Positions 35,122 to 46,008 of a stretch of DNA of 64,000 nt are shown piece after piece. The stretch comes from Capsicum annuum (taxonomy: Eukaryota; Streptophyta; Magnoliopsida; Solanales; Solanaceae). The DNA is taken from assembly GCF_002878395.1 (NCBI RefSeq), contig NC_061122.1, positions 82,183,455-82,247,454 of the forward strand, read 5' to 3'. The position numbers and the translations under genes were made by a program. Each line of letters begins with the position of its first letter. Position 1 is the stretch's first letter. The notes under the pieces were generated by a model that was not told where the DNA came from, ran no database searches, and saw only the letters and a list, made by a program, of their open reading frames with translations.

Positions 35122-36346
35122 TTGGATTGCCTCCCAGATAGAGCCTAATTTTTTGGCGCATCACGACTCAATTATGGCTACTCATACTTTGACAAGGTTC
35201 ACATCAATAGATATTTTTACCTCTTTAGGGTTTCCCATATAGTGCTTACCTACTGGCCATTCACCTTGAATGGAGATTCACTATCATGCTTTAGCTCTAC
35301 TAATCCATGTGGAAATCCTTGAATCATGGTGAATGGTCCAAATCAGCTAGACTTTAACTATTCATAAAATAAGAGAAGTCTTGAATCATACAATAACATC
35401 AACTTACTAGGATTAAACATTCCTTTATCAATTTTTCGTTCATGATACAGTTTCATTCTTTCTTTGTATATAGAAGAACTCTCATAAGCATGGAGTAGGA
35501 ATTTATCCAACTCATTCACTTTGATCAATCTCAACTTTGCTACATCATGCTACTCAAAATTTAGCCTTTTCAACGCCCATAATGCCTTATGTTTAAGTTC
35601 AACTGGAAAGTGGCATGCCTTGCCATACATAAGATGATAGGGGAAGGCATCTCTGAAAGTCTTAAAAGCTATTTGGTAGCCCTCTATTGGAGACCTTAAC
35701 CTACCTGCTTATCTGAGGATGATAAGGTATTCCCACCTTATGATTTACACCATATTTATCAAGAAGGACATTAAAAATATTGTTGCAAAAGTGAGACCCA
35801 TCATCAATAATAATCGAACGGGTAGTGCAAAACCAAGAAAAGATATTTTTTATCAGAAATATGGTGACACTTCTTCCTTCATTATTTGGAAGCGTAATCA
35901 CCTCTAGCCACTTCGAAATATAGTCAACAACCACCAAAATATACTTCATGCCGTAGGAACTCACAAATGAACCCATGAAATCAATCCCCCATACATCAAA
36001 TAATTCCATCTCTAAGATAGGTGTCATGGGGTGTTCATATATCCATGAAATATTACCTTAACACTGACACTGGTCATAGGGTTAGGCAAAATCATATGCG
36101 TCTGCGCCTATTGTAGGCCAATAATACCTACACTCTAGGATTTTGTGGGTTATGCGGGTACAACAATAATGACCCCAATTGGGGATGAATGACAAGCTTT
36201 AAGAATTCTCATCATTTCCACCTTAGGGACACACCTTAAAATAACACCATCAGCACAAATCTAACAAAGACATGGTTCATATCAGAAGAACTACCTTACT
36301 TTATTCATGAATCTCTTATGCTACTAGAAGGATAGGTCTGCCAAAA
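35122..36346 (-). pseudogene. E5 Athila-type integrase
   Basis: Minus strand, right to left: the zinc-binding part with CADGVILRCVPK and ECRYYWPTIGADAY (36290-36070), then the open frame 36027-35701 (108 codons) with [19 protein letters not shown] (first Asp) and [13 protein letters not shown] (second Asp), ending at PYHPQISR. Beyond a stop the NRE glutamate block is lost and about 25 residues are deleted before LMYGKACHFPVELKHKALWAL. The signature TTGGGAGGCAATCC closes it at 35122-35136. Upstream RT and RNase H are replaced by the 205-bp repeat at 36347. Confidence 0.85.
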
Positions 36347-36549
36347 CAAGATCATGGGTTGGATCTCATTTTATGTCTTTGCAACTGTGGCTCTTCTTCC
36401 TCAACTTCAGACTCATTGAAGAGTCTTCAGGTAAAAAATTGCTTGGTCACCTTCTTGGTTGTTTTCTTTGTCTTCCATTTAGGTGGCATAATTAATTATG
36501 CATCTGATATTTGAAAAGTCAAGGGTTAACTGGTTTGGATTGGGTCAAA

Positions 36550-36552
<3 letters not shown>
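36347..36552 (-). repeat. 205-bp inverted repeat unit, copy 1
   Basis: Reverse complement of 52115-52319 with about ten differences by eye, so close to 95% identical, much closer than most repeats here. On the minus strand it has an ATG followed by PPKWKTKKTTKKVTKQF, then a stop, then an acidic stretch. Here it is joined on one side to Athila integrase and on the other to a (TA)n run. Origin unknown; neither terminal inverted repeats nor a target duplication are visible. Confidence 0.75.

Positions 36553-36597
<45 letters not shown>
36552..36597. repeat. (TA)n microsatellite
   Basis: An uninterrupted alternating AT run of about 45 bases. It sits at the junction between the 205-bp unit and unassigned sequence, a place where replication slippage or breakage is plausible. 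Confidence 0.95.
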
Positions 36598-36939
36598 TAC
36601 CATGATAATAGTCACCTACCTAACTTTAATATGCCAATATATAGCCATTTATGGTCACGCCAGCACTTTGTTGTGATCTTTAATGAGCACTCCTCTACTT
36701 CTATGTGGAGTGAGGTGTCCATTCATTGGTCCACTCTGTATATATTCGGGTATAGTATAGGTTTGTGGTAAATCTTCGCTAAAAATAATAATAAGTTATA
36801 AAACTATTTATAAGGTAATATAAATATACCGTAACTAAAGAATTTTATCAGTATCAAAAATATTTTAGAATGATAATAACTTATATTTCTACCAAAAGCT
36901 AATTTAGATTAAATATTCCACAATATATTTGGTATCACT
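36598..36939. other. Unassigned sequence
   Basis: No domain, repeat partner or structure seen. It lies between the microsatellite and the broken E6 LTR start. The 86-codon frame here starts in the TA run and is not convincing. Confidence 0.4.
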
Positions 36940-37072
36940 AAAATTTTAAAACGAACTGCTAGAAAATCGACTGTCAGTCCCAGCAAGCCATAAATAACTT
37001 GGGAAGTTATAGAAAAGCTCTAGACACCAAAAATACATAAAACGGAGGAAAATGACCTTAAGGGTCATTACA
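36940..37072 (-). mobile_element. E6 3' LTR, first 130 bp only
   Basis: The minus strand begins TGTAATGACCCTTAAGGTCA at 37072 and matches the E1 LTR start (3900-4034) in order and spacing. The rest of the LTR is missing beyond about 36940. Confidence 0.75.
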
Positions 37073-38330
37073 ACATCCACTACTAAAAGGACTCTCATCC
37101 CAAAAGTAAAGGGTAGGAAAATACTTGAAGGCTCAAACAGGTAGGGATACTGGGACCACACATCATGCTCAGTCTCCTAAATAGCCTCCTCTATTGGACG
37201 GTGATGATACCTAACCTTAACTACTAGAATGTCCCTGGAGAACAATCGTCTGCTATCTCTGGCCAAAATGGACACATGCTCATCTATAAATGCCAACCTC
37301 TCAACGCTGAACTGAATCCTGCCAAAGTATATGCGACTCATCTAGAATATACTATCACAACATAGATACATAAAATTCTTAGAGAATGGCTGAGATGGAA
37401 GGAGGCAATTCCAACACATAAGCTACCTCCCCAACTATTTTCACGATAAAAAAGGATCCAATATATCTTGGGCTAAGCTTGCCCTTCCTCTCAATCCTCA
37501 TCACGCTATTCATGGGCCATACTTTAATAACCTACTACCAACTCAAAACCTGAATGGATGACATTCATAGTCAGCATAACTCTTTATTCTACTCTTGGCT
37601 ACTCACAACCTGTCTTGAATCACCCAAACTCAGTCATATGACTCATGAAGCAAATCTGTCCCACGAGGCCTAGCCTCTGAAATCTCAAATCAACTGATAG
37701 GAGATCAACATCGCCTACCATATAATGCCTCAAATGAGGCTATTTGAATGTTGGAATGAAAGTTATTATTATATATAAACTCTATCATAGGTAGAAACTG
37801 GTCCCACTGGCCCCCAAAATCCAATACACAAGTGCGGAGCATGTCCTCCAAGACCTGGACAGTCCACTCTGACTGCCCATCAATCTGGGGATGAAAAGAA
37901 GTGCTAAGTTCAACCTTGATAGACAACTCCTCCTGAAATGTCCTCTTAAAGCAAAAAGTGGACTAAAATTTTTGGTCTAAGATAATAGACACAAGTACCC
38001 TATGTAAGTGAACCACCTCCTGAATATAAACACAAGCTAAATTCTCGGCACTATAGGAAACTCAAACGGGGATAAAATATGCGGGCTTGGTCAATATATC
38101 CTCAACGATCCAATTTTTATCAAAACTACATAAAGTGCAAGGCAATGGACCTACAAAATCTATAGTAACTCGCTTCCACTTCCACTTGGGAATGGGTAGT
38201 TGTTGAAGCAATCTACCAGAGCTCTGGTGCTCGGTCTGTACCTGTTGACAAAAAAGGCATCAAGCCAAAAACCTTACTATGTCTCTCCACATACCACTCT
38301 ACCCGTAATATTCCCTATACATCTTAGTTG
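37073..38330 (-). pseudogene. E6 integrase and chromodomain
   Basis: Minus strand. N-terminal zinc region CLFCQQVQTEHQSSG (about 38270-38220), LPIPKWKWKRVTIDFVGPLP with the first catalytic Asp (38200-38140), DILTKPAYFIP (about 38090), then the open frame 37926-37705 with [20 protein letters not shown] holding the DDE glutamate and ending EALYGRRC. The chromodomain (RDSRRLFSRDILVVKV, then SQYPYLFE) lies at 37300-37110. Frames shift repeatedly between blocks and the second Asp region is degraded. Confidence 0.85.
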
Positions 38331-38599
38331 TCCCAGGGTGAATAAAGTACTGGAGCTATGAGCCTCATAAAGAATCATCTAAATCAAATCTCCAACCCTT
38401 GGAATACAAATACGACCATCAAACCTCAAAACATCCTCATAATGTAAGGTATCCCTACTAGACTCACCCCTTAACACTTGCCCTCGAATGTTATAAAGGC
38501 TATTATTCTCAAACTACCAACCCCAAATCTGCTCCTACAAGGTATATCTGGCCTTAACACTAGAAATAATCCTTCGAGGGTCAAAAATATCTAACAAAC

Positions 38600-39740
38600 C
38601 ATCAAGTTAGCTAAGGACTAGATTTCCAAAGCCAATGGTTACTAAGAAACTGAAATAAAAATAAGATACCCATACTCACTAGTTTTCATCTCAAGGGGTA
38701 TACCACCATATTCGCCTTTTTTGGACGGTAGAGAATATAGATAGAATAGTCCTTCAACTACTCAATCTATCCATGCTACCTCAAATTAAGATCCTTTTGG
38801 GTCATAACATACTAAAGACTGTGGTGGTCAGTAAAGATCTCACAGCAAATCCTATACAAACAAGGCCTCCAAATCCTAAGGACAAATACTACCATTGCCA
38901 ACTCTAAGTAATGAGTAGGGTAGTTGCACTCTTGAACCTTTAGTTACCTCGATACATATTTAATAACGCATAGCTTTTGCATTAGAACACATCCAGACCA
39001 ATACAAGATACATCATAGTAAACAGTAAAACCCATACCCTCAATTGGAATAGTTTGTACATGAGCCAAAGTAAGCAAATCCTTGAGCTTCAAAAAGTTCA
39101 TTTCACAACTCGTAGACCACCAAAGTGGAACCTCTTTCTTAGTCAATCTAGTCATAAGGGATTCAATAAAAGAAACACCCTCAACAAACTGCCTATAGTA
39201 ACATGCCAACCCAATAAAACTGCAAACCTTAGTAGGTGATATTGTCCTAGACAAAATATGAATAGACTCAATCATTGTTGGGTCCACCATAATACCATCC
39301 TTGGACACTACATGCCTTAAGTAGGCTACAAATTTGAGCTAGAACTCAAACATTGAGAATTTGGCATAAAGTTGATAATCTATCAAAGTGTGGAGCACAG
39401 TCCTCAAATACTGCTCATGCTTCTTCCTACTCCTCAAATATGCCAGAATGTCATCAATAAGTTTTATCATCGAGGATTTAAAATATTTCCTAAGCACAGG
39501 GTTCGTCAGATCCGTAAAAGTTGTTGGGGAATTAGTCAACCCAAAAGACATTATCAGGAACTCATAATGACCATAATGAGTCTTGAAGGTTATCTTACGG
39601 AGGTCCACAACCTTAACTCTTAATTGATTGTAACCAGACCTTAAATCTATCTTAGAAAAAATTTTTGCACCTTGAAGATTATCAAACAAATCATTAATAT
39701 GCGGCACACGATACTTATTCTTTGTGGTCACCTTATTCAA
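38600..39740 (-). pseudogene. E6 reverse transcriptase and RNase H
   Basis: The open frame 39740-39339 (133 codons) holds NKYRVPHINDLFDNLQGAK, FSKIDLRSGYNQLRV, HYEFLIMSFGLTNSP and the catalytic loop LIDDILAYL (Asp pair at 39450-39455). Next, 39308-38982 holds KVCSFIGLACYYRQFVEG and the start of RNase H (FTVYYDVSCIGLDVF), with the first RNase H aspartate present. Later RNase H is broken. Upstream, YHMVLTELREL leads into RT in another frame. Well preserved for this window, yet with stops between all blocks. Confidence 0.88.
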
Positions 39741-41070
39741 TTTTCTTTAGTTGATACACATACAGATAGATCCATCTTTCTTTTTCATAAATAGAATGGG
39801 AGAAATGGAGATACACTTTGTCTAATAAAACCTTTAGCCAATATGATCTTGAAGTAGAATATTTAGCTCTCTTAGCTCAGTAAGAACCATATGATATAGA
39901 GTAACAAAAATAGGGTGGGAGCCTAGCTCAAGGTTAATAATAAAATCTATATAACGCTCATGGGAAAAGATAGGTAAGTCAGTTAGAAACACATCGGGAA
40001 ACTCACAAACAACCAGGATGGAGTTAAGCGATAGACTCTCAGCACAACATCTCGAACATATGTAAGGAATGACTCATAAGCCCTTGATATAAGTTTCCTA
40101 GCCAAAATGTATGAAATAAACCACATCGGCATGCAACTAATAGAACTCTACAATAAAATTAGGGATACGCCACGTAAGGCTAAGGTACACTCTTAGCAAA
40201 ATAATCCAAGATTGCATGGCAAGGAGATAAATAATTCATGACTAGAATAAGATAAAAATTGCCATATCTAGGATTATTAGATCAATTTGAGTATCAAAAT
40301 CCTGAACAATTACCAAACAAGATCTATAAACCCAATCCACTACTAAAGAATCACCCACAGGGGTAGCAACACAAAATAGAGCCGATAAAGACTTTAAAAA
40401 TAAATATAGTCGTAATGTAATATAAGTGAATACGTATAAAATGTAGAACCGAGATTAAATAAAGTAAAAACTAGTTGATGGCATGTGGAAATCATACATA
40501 TGATCTCTGAATTCAAAACCTCAGCCTTTGGTCTACTAGGTAGACCATACAAGTGACCCCGTCCACTACTAGACTGGGTGCTATCTGACCACCTATCCTA
40601 CCTCCTTGTGGACCACTTCTAAAACCCCAGAGATCACCCCTCACGACCCTATGAACCACTCTTAATTTGTGTGGTTATATATTCTAAACTAAAAGAAAAA
40701 TAATCCTATGTAGGGGACACGCATAAGCAAAATCACCAACAACCCTACAATCATAACATGCCCTGAGCACCTTGATCTATCTAGAAGGTCCGACAGATTT
40801 TGAATGAATACCCTAACTAAACAATCCTAAATGAATACCCCTCTATGGATGACTGCTACTCAGACCACTAGAACTACTATAACCAGGCTAACCTTTATTT
40901 GATATCTAAAGCAATACTAGAACTAGGTGACTTGGATGACCATGATGCTAATAAGGCTGCTAATAGGGATACCTACCTTGAAATCCTTAGCCTATAAATG
41001 GTGAACTACTGTGGATCCTAGTGTAATTGTCCTAATAATGAGATCTCTTATTGCTACTTGTTTAGGCCTC
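39741..41070 (-). pseudogene. E6 protease and gag C-terminus
   Basis: The protease core reads VFTLFNLGSTFYTYSLTL at 40490-40420; the family form is LFDPGST, so the catalytic Asp is Asn (40454-40456) and Pro is Leu. The LTDLPIFSHERYIDFIINLE linker (about 40000-39940) leads to RT. The zinc knuckle at 40766-40722 reads CYDCRVVGDFAYACP, with His replaced by Asp. Gag upstream fades out near 41070, where Athila-like LTR sequence begins. Confidence 0.75.
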
Positions 41071-41094
41071 ATGGTCTATCTTCTCTATTAAATA

Positions 41095-41402
41095 AATATG
41101 GTTAGTGATCAATGCCCAAAATACATCTCTAATAAAGGATAAATAAGTCTGTCTCAAGTAAAGTAATCAACTAGGTTGGGGTCAAACCCACAGAGATGAC
41201 GTGGCTGAATATCTCTAGTTAGCTAAACTCTTCGAGCAAAACAAAAAGGAAATGGGGGGTTTTTTATAGTAATAATATCAAACAAGTAACAATACATAAC
41301 TTTGGTTGTTAGCCGTTTGAGATGAACACTAGAGTTGTGTTCCCTATCGCTTCTTAAATCTGTAGGCTTATTGTGCTTTGCTCATGGTCACGATATTCAA
41401 AA
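41095..41402 (-). mobile_element. E7 LTR fragment
   Basis: Related to the minus LTR fragment 58690-58900 and to the E8 LTR: shared order CAACTAGGTTG, a gap, then GAACACTAGAGTTGTGTTCCCTATC. Only part of the LTR is present and its end is not resolved. Confidence 0.5.
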
Positions 41403-42165
41403 CCTTGGCCTTTGGAAGGTGAGAGGTGAAAATAAAGAAATTGGCTATAAGGCTTAAAAAATGGGATCACAGGATACTATTTCATATTGGGAAGGTTATT
41501 TAGGATAAAAATACGCTAATATCAATAATAATCTATGATCCTTTTCCAACTATCCTACAACCTTTGAAAGACTTACCAGGAAAGTTATGGTTTTAACACA
41601 TAAAGGGAACTAGGTAGCATTTGACACACATATGGGATACAGTCACATTATAAGATATTACCTATCCGGTTCATGCATAAGTTAGCTATGATTATCATGT
41701 CCCTAATATAATGTCATAACGAGTTGCACAAAGGTCACATATGTATACATTCACATAGTCCTAAAAACACAATTGTGGATGGGTATCATTTTTCTCAAAG
41801 TCAACAATAAAACTTGACAACTGCCCTAAATACTTAAAAGTCTCTTAATTACACAATAACAAATAGAACACAAAACAAAACATATCATGAAAATTTTTTA
41901 AACCTAGATATATCATTTCAACAACCATATGGCAGCTAACAAAAAAAGATGTACAAAAACAAAAATTCATGGTAGCTATGGTATACCCTACTCCTAACTG
42001 CAAACTATGCATTATCCCCAATGTACTAGATAAATGTAAAGCAAGGGAATGAGGATATACTTGGGATACACTAGGCATTTGTTTCATGATAGTCCCTTGG
42101 TGAGGGAACCTGGAGTTGCAGAGGTAGTGGTCGTGGCGTGCACTACTAGAAAACACACTAACTAC
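41403..42165 (-). other. E7 3' untranslated block
   Basis: Matches 34395-35000 of E5 for about 600 bases, including a purine-rich GTTAGGAGTAGGGTATACC on the minus strand near 41980-42000. Non-coding; the 103-codon frame at 41845-42156 is a shadow of this conserved non-coding block. Confidence 0.6.
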
Positions 42166-44381
42166 TATCTAGGTATGCGTCTGCCTATTGGTAATTGTAG
42201 TCTCAATCAACTTATGTTTGACTAATTTTAGGGCCTGGTCATATGGCATAGTTGGATCCTACAGGTCCCTCTCTTGTTCTCTTATGGTCCCTACTATAGG
42301 GACCTTATAATCATCCTCTACAAATAGGTAAAACCACCTAGTTTTAAGAGAATGTACCGACTGAATAAATAGGAGCACAACTGGAGGGATGGATAACATT
42401 AGTCTCTTAGTAAGAGAGTGTACCTCTGCTCTAAGTACATCCACCTCTTTTGAAATATCAATTAGATCTCGAAACTTAATGCTGTTGAATTGGGCCGCTA
42501 CCCACCCTCAAAAGTGTTTATGCATGAATGCAACTTAGCTTATAGCTTTGACATAGCAACTTAGTGTGTAGACTTTAATCTAGCCCTATCCATCTCTAGT
42601 GTAGTCTGGAGACATGGTAGGATCTGTCAATTTAAAGTCACCACTTTGGCCTCAATATTTCATAGTCGAGGGTCGGTGACTCTCTAACTTTCCACTAAGA
42701 TCTACAAAAACTCATGAGATACTAACATCATACCTGAAGCAACAACTGAAGTGGATAGGTGAAGGGGCACTGGAAATGCACCCACCGACTCTAAAGTAGA
42801 AGCTGGGACTAAAGAAGATATAGAGGGGGTCCCCTCACCTTGTGTACTCAACTTAGGGGCCTCTTTTTTCTCCCCCATGTCAAACTTTATATTCTATCCC
42901 ACGTCACTTTACTATGTATCAGTAGGCTCTGTAGGGACTGATGAGCCCTTCAATGGGGTCGAAGGAACTATAATGTGTACACAGGGTCTATTGGGAAGAT
43001 CTAGATGTGCTGAATCCATCATTATCCTAGTTTGTACCTGGATATTGCCTGTACTCTCTCAACAACCCCTGGCACATATAGTACACCAGCCTTATCACAT
43101 AACCTCTGGACAAAAAATAGGAATAGCAGAGTCAAAGTCCCACCGAAATCTCTCTAATAAAGTTTTTGCTGAATCATAGCTGCAAAATTGATATCATATC
43201 CATCCATCATGATATCAATCAACACAACTCAATTCCACTTTAATAAATTGTCTGTAGTAGTCAGACATAATCTTTAATGAATAAGCAACCACTAAAACTT
43301 TGCAGCAAAAGTGAGTATTGACTTTGTTATTGTATCATACCCCTTGGTCCAAGGGGTATCATAACCCAGGGATGAATTATAGGTGGATATCCATCTTTCC
43401 ATCTCAACTTATTCATTTTGATGCTCAGTACCATGTATAATATATCTATCTTATGTAGTTCTCATTCTATAATCACACTTTGTTATGGATGCTGAAGCAA
43501 TATGATCTATCCCAATAAGAACTCAGTGGATGAACGCCACTGAAATGTCTACCATAACCCCTATCACAAGAGTCTGCTCAAGCCGGGGCTGCTCAGTATA
43601 CTTTGAAAGATCCTACTCTTCTACATAGTCAATAGTACTGTGGCACAGTATGATGCATACAATTCCCGTACCAAAGTCATGGTATAAGAACCTAGGGATT
43701 GAGTCATCCACCCCAAGAAATATTGGTAAAATACAGCTCACAACAATGGTTCTCCAACCAACCCAGACAAGTCAATATGACTTTACTTATTGATAGACCT
43801 TATGGGATGGCCAGACTCGGTAATATAGTTGTCCTACTAAAAAATAGTCCAAAGTCTCTTCATGTACCATCTTGAGTTCACCTCATCAATAGGCTCATTT
43901 GAGATATTTCTGGGGTCGAAATTTTGATGAGTCTAAGCTGGTGTCTCTAAGTCAAGAGTTTGAATCTAGAGAATAACTTGGTTTGTACACTCCTTAAGCT
44001 AGGGTGCGGCTGATGACTGCTTTGAATTGCTATATCAGACTTGACTTGTGACCCTTCCTCAGACTAGGGAGTTATGTGTCACTACTATGGGAGGAAACTC
44101 AGACTCTTTCTCCTCTTCCTCGTAATCATCACCACAACCCTCTATAGGTTGGGGAGAGTGTGGTGGTGATATTCGGGCAGTCTTTATTCTTGGCCTACTT
44201 AGGATCTCAATTGCCTTAGCCTAAGTCTTAGCTTGAGTAAAAACTAGTCATTTGTCCCACTGTGATTTCTCTGGTATCTGAACACATAACTTTCCAATAA
44301 TGATAGCCTCAGTTGCAATATGCATCCAAACCCTAGTCACTATCCCTATCGCCCTTGTCGATGCTACTGATGCGCTAGCTT
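42166..44381 (-). pseudogene. E7 plant-transposon-protein-like ORF
   Basis: Broken minus-strand frame in the same position as the E4 ORF. The N-part (44370-44030) contains STRAIGIVTRVWMHI and an acidic stretch (DDYEEEEKESEFPP); then NEPIDEVNSRWYMKRLW (about 43890), AVFYQYFLGWMTQSLGSYTM and LVRELYASYCATV (about 43740-43630), the block matching VREFYGN in E4. The C-part (42444-42259 open) is MDVLRAEVHSLTKRL, coiled-coil-like. Many stops. E8 starts exactly where its N-terminal reading is lost, so E8 probably inserted into it. Function unknown to me. Confidence 0.6.
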
Positions 44382-45883
44382 TGTGTTAGCACATTTAAGG
44401 CTTTTAACTCGGAATAATTGTAAATTCTTAAGTAACTATTATCATTTTTTATCATACTTTATATTGTATTATAGGAAAGTCAACATGCATAAAAACCTAC
44501 AATAACTACATCAAGAAGGTTGAATTTTCATAAAGTAAATATGAAGATTGTAGTTAACAAATTATCTGATAAGTCATCAACCACCTGATGGGTAGTAATA
44601 GGAGGTCGCCACTTATAATATAATGCAAATGCTGAACAAGTAAAGTTGATGATTAGTATGATAAGTCGTCAACTTGGTGATAAGTAATCAGAAGAAGCCA
44701 TCAGCTGAAGGTAGTGTACAAGAATTGGAATAAAATGTTGAAGACTTGATCTAATAAGTCATCAACTCATTGATAAGCCGTCATCCCAGTCCATCACGTA
44801 TGAGCAGTAAACAAAGATTTGGAAGAATAGTTAACGACTTGATCTGATAAGTCGTTAATTCTCTGATAAGCCATCAAATATGGTCGTCATCTATGGAGCA
44901 AAAAAGTTGGAATTTGAAATTTAAATCCAAAATTATCTTGAGAATAAAAGGAAAAATCTTAGGTTTCCAGCGGTATCTTGTACTTGTTCCAAAAAATAGA
45001 TTTTTAATACTTTTTGTTAAATTTTTGATATTGGTTTTGGGAGATTATTGTTTTAGTTTTAGGACCTTTTTTGTGATTTGGTAAGAAGAACAATCTTCTA
45101 TTCTAATCATTTGTAAGTTAACAATTTCTCAATTATGAATTATATATATATATTTTTTCTCTTTACATCATGAGTTACTAAACCCAACAATCGGAGTTGT
45201 GGAATCTATGAGTTTTGCCTTACGAATTTAGTAGTTGGTTGAGATTCAAAGAACTACAGGAATTTCTTGATAATTCTATTGTCATAATTATTATCCGTTA
45301 GTTGGAAACAATAGATTGAATCTCATATTGGTTTGCTTGAACTAAGAAATCAATTATGAGAAAGTGAATTGTCAACAGGTATTTGGAAATATTAAATTTC
45401 CATCTAATAATTAACGTTGTACCAAGGTTAATTAACTTAAGATAAAGTCAGGTTGAACATGAGGATTTCCTATGTTTGAAGGAATTAGGTAATCTAGCAT
45501 CTAACTAGGTCGAAAGGCATTTAAATGAATCGTTAATAATGTTAATCTATTGTTTCCTACATGTTCTAAGAATCTTTGCTACAACTATTATTAAGTAAGT
45601 ATCAACACTCATAGTGAGCACAACTCTGGGTTTTACCATATCAATAGTTTGTAAAAAAAACTAAAACATCTATTTTGGGTTACTAAAGCAAAATATATTA
45701 TCACAAGAGTTTGAATTCTAAAAACCCCATTTACCGGAAGCTATTAGCTTTTAGTCAATTGAATCACTAATAACCTTAATTAACACCATATTTCCTATGG
45801 GATTTGAACCCGACCTAGTTGGGCTATATATTTGAGGACGACCACTTACTCTCTCATAAGAGAGGTGTAATTTAGGTGTATCA
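44382..45883 (+). mobile_element. E8 5' LTR
   Basis: From TGTGTTAGCACATTTAAGG (44382) to GTGTATCA (45883), 1502 bp. The end is fixed by the primer site six bases later; the start by the break in the E7 ORF and a TG terminus. The last 700 bases match 41100-41400 and 58690-59300 (reverse direction). The 3' LTR partner is not in the window, so the start cannot be checked by LTR comparison. Confidence 0.7.
44567..44905 (+). repeat. 93-bp tandem array with TGATAAGYCRTCA pairs (5' array)
   Basis: TGATAAGTCATCA-like words start at 44567, 44659, 44752 and 44845 (spacing 92-93) and partner words at 44586, 44678, 44771 and 44864, always 19 bases later. The word is a dyad, TGAT-N5-ATCA. The array lies in U3 of the E8 LTR. 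Confidence 0.85.
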
Positions 45884-45888
45884 AATTT

Positions 45889-45906
45889 TGGCATCATTGC
45901 TGGTGA
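45889..45906 (+). promoter_or_regulatory. E8 primer-binding site (Athila type)
   Basis: TGGCATCATTGCTGGTGA, five bases after the LTR end, aligns with TGGCGCCGTTGCCGGGGA with four mismatches, and is preceded by TTT as in other Athila elements. Confidence 0.8.
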
Positions 45907-46008
45907 ATACGGTTGTCAATTGAGTATATCTATGATAATTGACTTGTAGTTAAGTTTCCTAAATTTTACGTTTATTTGTTTTTTTTTTTTATAGGTTTTT
46001 TGTTGTAT

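Noticed and set aside
36511..36771. 86-codon frame starting in the TA repeat
   Set aside because: Its start and a run of Ile-Tyr come from the microsatellite; the remainder has no similarity I recognise.
42877..43179. 100-codon plus-strand frame
   Set aside because: It is antisense to the E7 ORF remnant and has no recognisable content.
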